A stretch of DNA of 64,000 nt. Source: an uncultured Lachnospiraceae bacterium (GTDB lineage Bacteria > Bacillota > Clostridia > Lachnospirales > Lachnospiraceae). A program made the translations under genes and the position numbers. The notes beneath the pieces were generated by a model, which saw nothing but the letters and a program-made list of their open reading frames with translations, was not told the DNA's origin and did not search any database. The stretch is from positions 1-64,000 of the forward strand of contig CACWRR010000002.1 in the NCBI GenBank assembly GCA_902763335.1, read 5' to 3'. Numbering within the stretch: the first letter of the stretch is position 1; every line of letters starts with the position of its first letter. Positions 35,138-44,286 of this stretch are shown one piece after another.

Positions 35138-35220
35138 TGCGGATGGCGGGACTTGAACCCGCACGATGTCACCACCGGCAGATTTTGAGTCTGCTGCGTC
35201 TGCCATTCCGCCACATCCGC
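35138..35220 (-). tRNA. tRNA-Leu (anticodon CAA)
   Basis: An 83-base cloverleaf on the minus strand. Acceptor stem GCGGATG/CATCCGC, D-arm with GGCGGAATGGCAGACGC, anticodon stem GCAGA/TCTGC with loop CTCAAAA (anticodon CAA, reads UUG), a long variable arm as expected for leucine, and T-arm GCGGGTTCAAGTCCCGC. The CCA end is not encoded. It has its own promoter and terminator. Nothing like a duplicated tRNA 3' end was seen in the AT-rich genes to its left. Confidence 0.95.
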
Positions 35221-35230
35221 ATGCCTATAT

Positions 35231-35259
35231 AATATATCATCGCAACAATTATTTGTCAA
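35231..35259 (-). promoter_or_regulatory. Promoter of tRNA-Leu
   Basis: Minus strand: TTGACA (35259-35254), 17-base spacer, TATATT (35236-35231). Confidence 0.8.
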
Positions 35260-35342
35260 GAAATAAATTAAAAAGTTCCTAAAAGCCTTTAAAAAATGCA
35301 CATAATGTTGTATAGTTATAATATTGAATTGGAGGAAGAATT

Positions 35343-35672
35343 ATGTCTGCATGTAGAAAATTTCAACAGATGTTAAATGACTTTATAACAGTGGGTATAA
35401 ATGATGAAGATATAGACTTTTTTGTCAGACATGCTAAGAACTGTAAGGACTGTTATGAGGAATTAGAGATAAATTATATGGTTAATGTCGGACTTGACAG
35501 AATAGAGAGAGATTCCGGTGCGTCATTTGACCTTAAGGGACAGTTGGAAAAGCGGCTTAAGCAGCTTGAGGAGAGGTCGGACAGGCTGTATAAATTCAAT
35601 GTTTATAAAAAGATAGTCTGCATAATGGCAGACATATGTGCTGTTGCTGCAATAGTACTTTTTTTGATATGA
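35343..35672 (+). CDS. Zinc-finger (anti-sigma-like) membrane protein
   Basis: A 109-residue protein with a zf-HC2-like motif FVRHAKNCKDCYEELE (His-x3-Cys-x2-Cys, about residue 29), a helical middle and one C-terminal membrane segment (about 90-108). This is the layout of small anti-sigma factors, but no sigma factor gene adjoins it. GGAGG lies before the ATG. It may be in one transcript with polA 42 bases on. Confidence 0.7.
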   Translation: MSACRKFQQMLNDFITVGINDEDIDFFVRHAKNCKDCYEELEINYMVNVGLDRIERDSGASFDLKGQLEKRLKQLEERSDRLYKFNVYKKIVCIMADICAVAAIVLFLI

Positions 35673-35714
35673 TTATTATAATAGATGTAGAGCGTCTGCG
35701 GAATGGAGAGAATT

Positions 35715-38345
35715 ATGAGTAAAAAGCTTGTATTGATAGATGGACACAGTATTTTAAACAGGACATTTTATGGTATACCGGAACTGACGAATTCGGAAGG
35801 ACTTCATACAAATGCCGTATATGGATTTTTAAATATAATGTTTAAGGTTCTTGAAGAAGAAAGTGCAGATTACTGTATTGTTGCATTTGATGTTAAGCAG
35901 CCTACTTTCAGACACGAAATGTATGCTGAGTATAAAGGAACGAGAAAGCCGATGCCTGAGGAATTGAGAGAACAGGTACCTGTTATGAAGGATGTTTTAA
36001 AAAGCATGGGAATCACAGTGGTTGAAATGCCGGGGTATGAGGCAGATGATGTTATTGGTACACTTTCAAAAATGGGTGAAGCGGCAGGAATGGAAGTTGC
36101 GGTAATATCAGGAGACCGTGATTTATTGCAGCTTGCGACGGATCATGTTCAGATTCGTATACCAAAGACGAAAAAGGGCGGAACAGAAGTTGAGAATTAT
36201 TATGCGGCAGATGTTAAGGAAAAATATGGTGTCACACCGGTTGAGTTTATCGATGTGAAGGCTCTTATGGGAGATACCGCTGATAATATTCCTGGAGTTC
36301 CGGGAGTGGGCGAAAAGACTGCCACAAAGCTTATAACTGAATATGGCTCGGTAGAGAATGTATACGCTAATATGGACAGTATAAAGAAGAGCAAGATGAA
36401 GACATCTCTTGAGGAAAATAAGGATTTGGCAGATTTAAGTAAAACACTTGCAACGATTAATACCAATACACCTTTGGATGTAGATATTTCATCGGCAGGG
36501 GTTGACAATATATATAATGAAGCGTCTTTTGAAATGCTTAAGAAACTTGAACTCAAGACTATTTTGAACAGATTTGACACAGTTGATTATTCTAGTGACA
36601 TTGAGAATGAATTTGTTGAAATTGACAGTGAGGATGAAGCGGCAGACAGGCTTGGAAACATAGATAAAAATTCATGTGCCGGGGTATATGTGATGTGTAA
36701 TAAAAAGCATATAGCCGTGTCTGTTAAAGAAAGCGAAGGAAATACATGGTGCTTTATAGGAGACATAAGCAGCAGGGAACGTATAGCGGAATGCATTGCA
36801 AATGTATATAAAAATGTAGCAGAGATTAGTACTATCGGTTTAAAGAGACAGCTTAAAATTATAAAAGCGGATGACAGGGAGAAGATAAGTGATGTGGCTA
36901 TACAGGCATATTTGTTAAATCCTCTTAAGGATGAGTATAAATATGCTGATATAGCAAGAGATTATCTGGGTAAAACCGTACCATCAGAGGATGAGATACT
37001 CGGTAAAGTAAAGTTTGATGATGCATTTGATACGGATAGGGAAAAGGCAGTGAAAATATTGTGCTACAATGCATGGGTGGCATATGAGGCTAAAGATATT
37101 TTGAAAGCCGGACTTGAAGATGAAAAAATGACTGATGTTTACAACAATATTGAACTTCCACTTGTATTTTCGCTTAACAGAATGGAAAATGAAGGTGTTA
37201 AGGTTGAAAAGCAGGAGCTTATAAATTATGGTAATGAGCTTCAGAAAAAAATTGACAGTATTGAGCATAAAATATATGACACTGTAGGAGAAGAGTTTAA
37301 CATAAATTCTCCAAAACAGCTTGGAGAGATACTTTTTGGCAAGATGGGTATAAAAGGTGGAAAAAAGACAAAGACCGGATATTCTACGGCAGCATCGGTT
37401 CTTGAAAAACTGTCACCTGAATACCCAGTAGTTGCTGATATATTGGAATACAGACAGCTTACGAAACTTAACTCAACATATGCGCAGGGACTGCAGGCGT
37501 ATATTGGAGAGGATGGAAGAATCCACGGTACATTTAATCAGACGATTACTGCTACAGGAAGAATAAGCAGTACAGAGCCTAACCTTCAGAATATTCCAAT
37601 CAGAATGGAAATCGGTAAGGCTATAAGAAAAGTATTTGTTCCGAAAGAAGGATGTGTATTTCTTGATGCTGACTATTCACAGATAGAGTTAAGAATTCTG
37701 GCACATATGTCCGGGGATGAGAATCTTATAGAGGCATACAACGAGGAAAAAGATATTCACCGTGCGACTGCGGCCAAAGTATTCGGAGTTTCGATTGATG
37801 ATGTCACTGACGAGCAGAGAAGCAATGCCAAAGCAGTAAATTTCGGCATTGTATATGGAATAAGTTCATTTGGACTGAGTCAGGATTTAAGTATAAGCAG
37901 AAAAGAGGCGCAGCAGTATATTAAGGATTATTTTGAGAGCTATCCGGGAATAAAGAGCTGTATAGACGGTTTTGTGGAATTTGCAAAGAAAAACGGCTAT
38001 TCAGTTACAATGTTCGGCCGAAGAAGACCGGTGCCTGAATTAAAATCATCCAATTTTATGCAGAGGTCATTCGGAGAAAGAATAGCCATGAATTCACCTA
38101 TTCAGGGAACTGCTGCCGATATTATAAAAATAGCCATGATAAATGTGGATAGAAAACTTAAAGAAAATAATCTGAAAACACGTATAGTATTGCAGGTTCA
38201 TGATGAACTTTTACTTGAAGTTCCTGAAGATGAGACAGAGGTGGTAAAAAAAATTCTTCATGATGAGATGATGAATGCGGCACAATTACGGGTACCGCTT
38301 GAAGTAAGCGTGGGAATCGGGCATAACTGGCTTGAGGCACATTAA
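35715..38345 (+). CDS. polA: DNA polymerase I
   Basis: An 876-residue enzyme with a 5'-3' exonuclease domain (about 1-295; IDGHSILNRTFYG, GYEADDVIGT, GDRDLLQL, GDTADNIPGVPGVGEKTA) and a family A polymerase domain (motif A DYSQIELRILAH, motif B RSNAKAVNFGIVYG, motif C QVHDELLLE). The middle 3'-5' exonuclease region (about 300-460) has lost the acidic residues of proofreading, as in Bacillus and Thermus. It repairs DNA and removes primers. Start 35715 has GGAGAG upstream; coaE follows after 18 bases. Confidence 0.98.
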   Translation: MSKKLVLIDGHSILNRTFYGIPELTNSEGLHTNAVYGFLNIMFKVLEEESADYCIVAFDVKQPTFRHEMYAEYKGTRKPMPEELREQVPVMKDVLKSMGITVVEMPGYEADDVIGTLSKMGEAAGMEVAVISGDRDLLQLATDHVQIRIPKTKKGGTEVENYYAADVKEKYGVTPVEFIDVKALMGDTADNIPGVPGVGEKTATKLITEYGSVENVYANMDSIKKSKMKTSLEENKDLADLSKTLATINTNTPLDVDISSAGVDNIYNEASFEMLKKLELKTILNRFDTVDYSSDIENEFVEIDSEDEAADRLGNIDKNSCAGVYVMCNKKHIAVSVKESEGNTWCFIGDISSRERIAECIANVYKNVAEISTIGLKRQLKIIKADDREKISDVAIQAYLLNPLKDEYKYADIARDYLGKTVPSEDEILGKVKFDDAFDTDREKAVKILCYNAWVAYEAKDILKAGLEDEKMTDVYNNIELPLVFSLNRMENEGVKVEKQELINYGNELQKKIDSIEHKIYDTVGEEFNINSPKQLGEILFGKMGIKGGKKTKTGYSTAASVLEKLSPEYPVVADILEYRQLTKLNSTYAQGLQAYIGEDGRIHGTFNQTITATGRISSTEPNLQNIPIRMEIGKAIRKVFVPKEGCVFLDADYSQIELRILAHMSGDENLIEAYNEEKDIHRATAAKVFGVSIDDVTDEQRSNAKAVNFGIVYGISSFGLSQDLSISRKEAQQYIKDYFESYPGIKSCIDGFVEFAKKNGYSVTMFGRRRPVPELKSSNFMQRSFGERIAMNSPIQGTAADIIKIAMINVDRKLKENNLKTRIVLQVHDELLLEVPEDETEVVKKILHDEMMNAAQLRVPLEVSVGIGHNWLEAH

Positions 38346-38363
38346 AAAAGAAAGAGGATTAGT

Positions 38364-38951
38364 ATGATAATCGGTATTACCGGAGGAATAGGCTCCGGAA
38401 AATCAACAATATTAAATTATTTAAAAGATAAATACGGATATGAGATTATAGAGACAGACAGGCTTGGACATGAGATTATGGAACCGGGAACAAAAGCATA
38501 CGACGAGATAGTAAGAACTTTTGGTGACGGTATAATTGATGGTGATAGAAAAATAGACAGAAAAAAGCTTGGAAATATTGTTTTTGGAAATGAAGAAAAG
38601 CTTAAAATTCTTAATAAAATTACCCATGAAGCTGTAATAGATGAGATAAAAAATATCATCGACAGAAAAAAGAAAGAGGAGGGTAAGGAGAATTTTATTG
38701 TCGAGACTGCCCTTATGTACGAATCCGGATGTGATAGGATGTGCGATAAGGTGTGGTATGTATATGTAAATCGTGACGCAAGAGTAAAAAGACTGATGGA
38801 ATCAAGGGATTTGTCGGAAGAAAAGATTGAAAATATTATGGCAAGGCAGCTTGATGAGGATGAATTTATGAAAAGAGCAGATGCGTGCATAGATAACAGT
38901 GGAGATATTGATAAAACCCATGAACAGCTTGAAAAATTACTGGTGATTTAG
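38364..38951 (+). CDS. coaE: Dephospho-CoA kinase
   Basis: A 195-residue kinase adding the 3' phosphate in the last step of coenzyme A synthesis. P-loop GGIGSGKST at residue 8, then ETDRLGHEIM, ALMYESG and VKRLMESRDLSEEKIENIMARQ in part (RLMESRDLSEE). Co-location with polA is common in Firmicutes. Confidence 0.95.
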   Translation: MIIGITGGIGSGKSTILNYLKDKYGYEIIETDRLGHEIMEPGTKAYDEIVRTFGDGIIDGDRKIDRKKLGNIVFGNEEKLKILNKITHEAVIDEIKNIIDRKKKEEGKENFIVETALMYESGCDRMCDKVWYVYVNRDARVKRLMESRDLSEEKIENIMARQLDEDEFMKRADACIDNSGDIDKTHEQLEKLLVI

Positions 38952-39009
38952 ACGCTTTTATGATAGTATATATTCAGATATTTACAATATTATGACATCC
39001 GGAGGCGGA

Positions 39010-41130
39010 ATGAAAATGACAGAAAATAAGAATGCAGACCGAATGGTCTTTGGACTTGATATAGGAACAAGAAGTATAGTCGGCTCAGTAGGCTATATGG
39101 AAAAAAATAAATTTAATGTTGTGGCGCATTACGTTAAGGAACATGAGACTAGAGACATGCTTGACGGACAGATACATGATATAGGACATGTATCAGATTC
39201 AATATCCAGGGTGAAGGAAAACTTAGAGGAGCAGCTTGGATTTCAGTTGAAAGATGTATGTATAGCGGCAGCGGGACGTGTTCTTAAAACGGTTACGGTC
39301 CATACAGAGTATGAATTTCCGGAAGAGACTACAATAACCGGTGAACATGTGTACTCACTTGAACTTATGGGTGTTGAGGATGCATATGAAAAAGTTAATG
39401 CAGGGCAGCAGGATATAAGATTTTATTCTGTAGGATACACCGTTGTTAAATATTATATAAATGATTATGTCATAGCTAATCCTGAAGGTCATAAGACAAG
39501 AAAAATAGCTGCGGATATATTGGCAACATTTTTGCCGGATGATGTTGTTGACGGACTGTATTCAGCAGTTGAAGGTGCAGGACTGAATGTGGCAAATCTT
39601 ACATTGGAGCCTATTGCTGCCATCAATATTGCCATACCTGTTGAGTACAGACTTCTGAATATAGCACTTGTGGATGTGGGCGCCGGAACTTCGGATATAT
39701 CCATAACAAAGGATGGAAGCGTTGTCGCATATGGAATGATTCCAAAAGCAGGTGATGAATTTACTGAGGCAATCGTAAGCCAGTATCTTGTGGATTTTAA
39801 CACGGCGGAGAAGATAAAGCGTGCATCCATAATGAACAGACAGATTACATTTAAGGATATCATGGGCCTTAAGAAAAAGGTAACGCCAAAGGAAGTAAGA
39901 GAAGTATATAAAAGATGTGTTGAAGACATTGCAAGAGAAGTATCTGACAAGATTGTTGAGTTAAATGGTGGCAAGAGTGTAAGTGCTGTGTTTGTAGTCG
40001 GCGGTGGAGGTAAAGTATACGGATTTACTGAGGCAATTGCAGGAAATCTTAAGCTTCCGCAGGAGAGGGTTGCCCTTCGTGGAGAGGAAGTTTTAGGCGG
40101 CGTTGAATTCAAACAGGAAGGAATAAAGAAGGATCCGTTACTTGTTACTCCGATTGGAATATGTATGAATTTCTACAACCAGAATAACAATTTCATTATA
40201 ATTAATATGAATGGTGAGAGGATAAAGCTGTATGACAATGACAGACTTACAGTTGTAGATGCTGCAATGCAGATAGGATTTCCTAATCAGTCACTGTTTG
40301 CAAAGAGAGGAAAGGAACTTAACTTTACACTTAACGGAGAACATCGGATGATAAGAGGTGAACTTGGTGAACCTGCCTCAATAACTGTTAATGATAAAGA
40401 AGCAAGTATAAATACACCTATTAAAAAGAATGACAGGGTCAAGATTAAGGATTCGACGGAGGGAAAGGCTGCTGAGTGTTATATTGATCAGTTGTCAGAG
40501 TATAAAAGTGTATTAAGATTAAATGTCAATGATAATGTTGTTGAGTGTCCCAAAATTGCCGAGGTTAATGGTCAGATAAGAACCGGAGACTATAAGATAA
40601 ATGATGGTGATGAGATAAAGATTCTTGATTATTATACAGTTGAATGGCTCATGAAATTCATGGATATTGAAATGTCCGATAAGCAGATTTACGTTAATAA
40701 TGTACAGGCAGATAGTGATGAAAAAATATTTGAAAACTTCACTATAAAAATATTGAAAAAGGAGTATGAATATTCAGATGTAACAGATGATGAGATTCAG
40801 ATAGATGATATAGAAATGAATGATGAACCGGAGAGACAGGATACCGATGAAACAACTGGAACGGAAGAAGTTCAGGATGTTGAGATACAGCAGATTTCTG
40901 AAAGTCCTAAGGATACAGGTGCAGTAGATATTAATATTATGGTTAATGGAAAATCTGTTACCCTTAGAGGAAAAAATCAATATATTTACGTTGATATATT
41001 GGATTTTTATGAATTTGATACCCATGTTGCCGGAGGAAAGAATCTTGTAACAAAAGTAAATGATGTCAGATGTGAATTTGTTACTCCTATAAAAGATGGA
41101 GATATTGTGGAAATTTACTGGGAGGACTAG
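39010..41130 (+). CDS. FtsA-like ATPase with C-terminal beta-grasp-like repeats
   Basis: A 706-residue protein. About residues 10-390 form an actin-fold ATPase of the FtsA/PilM type: VFGLDIGTRSIVGSVGY (phosphate 1), VDVGAGTSDISI (phosphate 2), VVGGGGKVYGFTEAI (adenosine). The last 320 residues carry repeats ending in a pattern like VND...IKKNDRVKI, VNG...INDGDEIKIL, VNN...NFTIKIL and VND...IKDGDIVEIYW, resembling ubiquitin-like or TGS-type units. True FtsA is about 420 residues. GGAGG at 39001 can serve ATG 39010 or 39016. A GGDEF gene follows after three bases. Confidence 0.8.
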   Translation: MKMTENKNADRMVFGLDIGTRSIVGSVGYMEKNKFNVVAHYVKEHETRDMLDGQIHDIGHVSDSISRVKENLEEQLGFQLKDVCIAAAGRVLKTVTVHTEYEFPEETTITGEHVYSLELMGVEDAYEKVNAGQQDIRFYSVGYTVVKYYINDYVIANPEGHKTRKIAADILATFLPDDVVDGLYSAVEGAGLNVANLTLEPIAAINIAIPVEYRLLNIALVDVGAGTSDISITKDGSVVAYGMIPKAGDEFTEAIVSQYLVDFNTAEKIKRASIMNRQITFKDIMGLKKKVTPKEVREVYKRCVEDIAREVSDKIVELNGGKSVSAVFVVGGGGKVYGFTEAIAGNLKLPQERVALRGEEVLGGVEFKQEGIKKDPLLVTPIGICMNFYNQNNNFIIINMNGERIKLYDNDRLTVVDAAMQIGFPNQSLFAKRGKELNFTLNGEHRMIRGELGEPASITVNDKEASINTPIKKNDRVKIKDSTEGKAAECYIDQLSEYKSVLRLNVNDNVVECPKIAEVNGQIRTGDYKINDGDEIKILDYYTVEWLMKFMDIEMSDKQIYVNNVQADSDEKIFENFTIKILKKEYEYSDVTDDEIQIDDIEMNDEPERQDTDETTGTEEVQDVEIQQISESPKDTGAVDINIMVNGKSVTLRGKNQYIYVDILDFYEFDTHVAGGKNLVTKVNDVRCEFVTPIKDGDIVEIYWED

Positions 41131-41133
41131 TCA

Positions 41134-42849
41134 ATGAATGAAATGCAGGATTTGTTTGAAATAGAGAAAAAATTTTCAGGTTATGAGAAAAATATAGCCA
41201 TATCAATATTTGCTTATTACTTTTTTATATTTGCATTTGGAAGATACAGGAGTCTGCAGGAATTTTTCTTTGCAGTATTAACTATTGCAGTATTGATGAT
41301 TGATTATTATATAGGAAAGAAAAAGTACTGGAACAGAAGATACATAATAAGAATCTGCAAACAGATTGTGCTGTTTACGGCATCTGTTGCCATGGTGTAC
41401 AATATCGGCATATATTTATCAGTGACGATTATGACTCTGGTGTATGTCGCAGTGGTGGTGCAATATTTCTTTATTTTTGATATATTGGAGAACTATTACC
41501 GTATATCAGCTGTAATTGAAATTACATTGCCGCTTACACTGGTAACATTTACATATTATATGATGGCAAGCAAATCGAATTTTGAAGTGTTTCTTGTGCT
41601 TACATTCATAATCACATGGGTAATTATAATCACTTCCGATTTGAAAGTAATATCTGAAATTACAAACAAGCTGCTTAATGAGATGTTCAGAAGAGAGCGA
41701 ATAGCCATAAACTCCCATAAGGAATATGAAAATCTTAAGCTGTATCAGGCGAAGCTTGTACATGCAAATGAACAGTTAAGTATACAGAAGTTTCAGATGG
41801 AGCAGCTTAATAAAAAAATAAATAATCGTAACAGACAGATGGATTTACAGTATAAGATACTTAAACATATAACGGGAGCATTAGATATTGAAAAACTTAT
41901 AGAATTTATAGTAAGTGAGATTATAGACAATATAAAAGTTGATTTATGCATTATATGTGTGAGCAAACATGATGAAAATGAAGAAAACAGCTTTCACAAT
42001 ATAAAATATTCGACGGCAGCCAATCTGCATGATGATACTATAGATAAGTTCTCAGAATATATTCAGTCTGAAAAATACGAGGATTTTGCCGGAAAATGTA
42101 TAGTTGATAACAATATTGAACCGGGAGAATATCCGTTTCTTACAGGCTCAAGAATAAATTCAATACTTATTTATCCTATAAATATCTCGGAGAATATAAA
42201 AGGTGTTATAGCGGTCGGTGACTGCATTGCAAGATATTTTACAGATACAAATAAGGATTTTTACAAAGGCATAGTTGAGCAGATAATACTCGCAGTAAAC
42301 AATGCATCAATGTACAGGATGATGCAGGAAATGGCAACAAAGGATCCGCTTACAAGTATATTTAACAGACGACATTTTAATGCCATATTCCCTAAATATG
42401 TTGAGGAAGTGTCTAAAAACAATCAGCCGCTTACATTGATTTTGTTTGACATAGACAAATTCAAAAATGTAAATGACCAGTATGGACATCTTTTCGGCGA
42501 TGAAGTAATTAAGCTGTGTGGAATGATTGGAGGAAAGACTGCCGAGGAGAATGGTGGTGTTGCCGTAAGATATGGAGGAGAAGAGTTTGTTCTTGTATTT
42601 CCTGATAAAAATGTAGATAAAGTTTATGGTATTGTCGAGAAAATGCATAAGGAGATAAAAGAGTATGAGTTTACATTTGAGGGTAAACCTGTATTTATAA
42701 ATGTAAGTATAGGAATTGCTTCATATCCGGAGACGTGTACAGACCTTGGAGAACTGCTTAACAGAGCTGACCTTGCCATGTATCATTCAAAGAATACAGG
42801 TCGTGGACGTATAACCATAGACAGTCCGAAAAGCAGGGGCGAGGAATAA
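41134..42849 (+). CDS. Membrane diguanylate cyclase (GAF-GGDEF)
   Basis: A 571-residue protein: about six membrane segments (20-170), a coiled coil (about 185-245), a GAF-like sensor (about 250-400) and a C-terminal GGDEF domain (405-565) with LTSIFNRRHF, FDIDKFKNVND and the active motif GGEEF. It should make c-di-GMP. The place of the inhibitory RxxD site, five residues before GGEEF, reads ENGG, so product inhibition may be absent. It starts three bases after the FtsA-like gene. Confidence 0.92.
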   Translation: MNEMQDLFEIEKKFSGYEKNIAISIFAYYFFIFAFGRYRSLQEFFFAVLTIAVLMIDYYIGKKKYWNRRYIIRICKQIVLFTASVAMVYNIGIYLSVTIMTLVYVAVVVQYFFIFDILENYYRISAVIEITLPLTLVTFTYYMMASKSNFEVFLVLTFIITWVIIITSDLKVISEITNKLLNEMFRRERIAINSHKEYENLKLYQAKLVHANEQLSIQKFQMEQLNKKINNRNRQMDLQYKILKHITGALDIEKLIEFIVSEIIDNIKVDLCIICVSKHDENEENSFHNIKYSTAANLHDDTIDKFSEYIQSEKYEDFAGKCIVDNNIEPGEYPFLTGSRINSILIYPINISENIKGVIAVGDCIARYFTDTNKDFYKGIVEQIILAVNNASMYRMMQEMATKDPLTSIFNRRHFNAIFPKYVEEVSKNNQPLTLILFDIDKFKNVNDQYGHLFGDEVIKLCGMIGGKTAEENGGVAVRYGGEEFVLVFPDKNVDKVYGIVEKMHKEIKEYEFTFEGKPVFINVSIGIASYPETCTDLGELLNRADLAMYHSKNTGRGRITIDSPKSRGEE

Positions 42850-42900
42850 AATATCCGGCAGGACATATATTATTGATAACTGATTAATGCAGGAAAAAAT

Positions 42901-43530
42901 ATGAAGAGAAGCAGAAAGTGGTTTGTTTTTATATTTGTTATAATAAATATGTGGATGGCATTTGGTGTGCTGATGCTTACCTGCAATCTGAACCGGGGAA
43001 ATAACCGGTTTAAAGATGAGTACAATCTGTTAAAGGATATTAAGTATTTTCCGGTTGCAAAATCAACGGATAAAGATTCTAAATATGTATATTATACAAA
43101 TTCATGGGGAGATAAAAGACTGTACGGAGGGGAGCGTACACATGAGGGAATAGATATTATGGCGGAGGATAATATACGGGGGAAGTATCCGGTTGTAAGC
43201 ATGACGGACGGAGTTGTAGAGAATATCGGGTGGCTTGAACTTGGAGGCTACAGAATCGGCATAAGGAGCAGACATGGAGGGTACTTTTATTATGCACATT
43301 TATATTCTTATGCTGATGGAATATCTGAGGGTGATAAAGTGAAAGCCGGAAAGATACTTGGATATATGGGAGATACCGGATATGGAAAAGAAGAAGGGAC
43401 TTATGGAATGTTTGATGTGCATCTGCATGTGGGAATATATATAAATGACGATGATGGAAATGAAAAAAGTATAAATCCATATCCATATTTAAAATTCGCT
43501 GAAAACAAGCTGATAAAATGTCATTATTAA
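42901..43530 (+). CDS. M23 family peptidase (LytM-like)
   Basis: A 209-residue protein with an N-terminal membrane anchor (about 7-27) and a LytM peptidase domain: first ligands in THEGIDIMAE (His and Asp), last in FDVHLHVGIY (HxH). The loop YYAHLYSY is also family-typical. All four zinc-site residues seem present, so it can probably cut cell wall peptides. Follows the cyclase after 51 bases. Confidence 0.9.
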   Translation: MKRSRKWFVFIFVIINMWMAFGVLMLTCNLNRGNNRFKDEYNLLKDIKYFPVAKSTDKDSKYVYYTNSWGDKRLYGGERTHEGIDIMAEDNIRGKYPVVSMTDGVVENIGWLELGGYRIGIRSRHGGYFYYAHLYSYADGISEGDKVKAGKILGYMGDTGYGKEEGTYGMFDVHLHVGIYINDDDGNEKSINPYPYLKFAENKLIKCHY

Positions 43531-43571
43531 TTAAAGATGCAAAATAGCAACTGGTGTATCGGAGAGAGCAA

Positions 43572-44282
43572 ATGATCAGATTAGATAAATTTCTGACAGA
43601 CATGGGATGTGGAACCAGAAGCATTATAAAAAATCTGGTTCGTAAGGGTAAAGTGTCTGTAAACGGTGAGATTATAAAAAAGCCTGAAATAAAAATAAAT
43701 GAAGATGAGGATGTTGTATTATTAGACGGAGAAGAGATAAAATATAACAGATATGAATATTTCATGCTCAACAAACCGGATGGGTATGTATCGGCAACTA
43801 CAGACAGAAATGAGAAAACAGTATTAGATTTACTGAAAGCCGAAGACAGGAGAAAAGATCTGTTTCCGGTAGGGAGACTTGATAAAGATACGGAAGGTCT
43901 GCTTGTGATTTCTAATGATGGTGAGATGGCACATAAAATTCTTTCGCCAAAAAATCATATAGCGAAGACCTATTATGTAAAAGTAAATGGAAGAATAGAA
44001 AATGAACATATAGAGATTTTTGAAAAAGGAATTGATATTGGTGAAAAAAATATAACAAAGCCGGGAATACTTAAAATAATAAAAAGCGGTGACATATCGG
44101 AGGCCGAACTTACAATATATGAGGGAAAATTTCATCAGGTAAAGAGGATGTTTGAGGCAGTCGGTATGAAAGTTGTATATCTGAAAAGGATAAAAATGGG
44201 GACCCTCGGACTTGATGAAACATTGAAACCGGGCGAATATAGAAGATTAACATTAGAAGAGACAGAGCAGTTGAAAGGATAA
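43572..44282 (+). CDS. RsuA/RluB family pseudouridine synthase
   Basis: A 236-residue enzyme with an N-terminal S4 RNA-binding domain ([24 protein letters not shown]) and a catalytic domain with the active Asp in [11 protein letters not shown] (about 102). It makes pseudouridine in ribosomal RNA; RluB (23S) and RsuA (16S) types cannot be told apart here. The frame opens at GTG 43554, but the GGAGAGAG site directs to ATG 43572. Confidence 0.92.
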   Translation: MIRLDKFLTDMGCGTRSIIKNLVRKGKVSVNGEIIKKPEIKINEDEDVVLLDGEEIKYNRYEYFMLNKPDGYVSATTDRNEKTVLDLLKAEDRRKDLFPVGRLDKDTEGLLVISNDGEMAHKILSPKNHIAKTYYVKVNGRIENEHIEIFEKGIDIGEKNITKPGILKIIKSGDISEAELTIYEGKFHQVKRMFEAVGMKVVYLKRIKMGTLGLDETLKPGEYRRLTLEETEQLKG

Positions 44283-44286
44283 ATCG

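Noticed and set aside
35138..35220. Attachment site of an island in tRNA-Leu
   Set aside because: I found no second copy of the tRNA 3' end in the AT-rich block and no integrase gene, so an active island is not supported.
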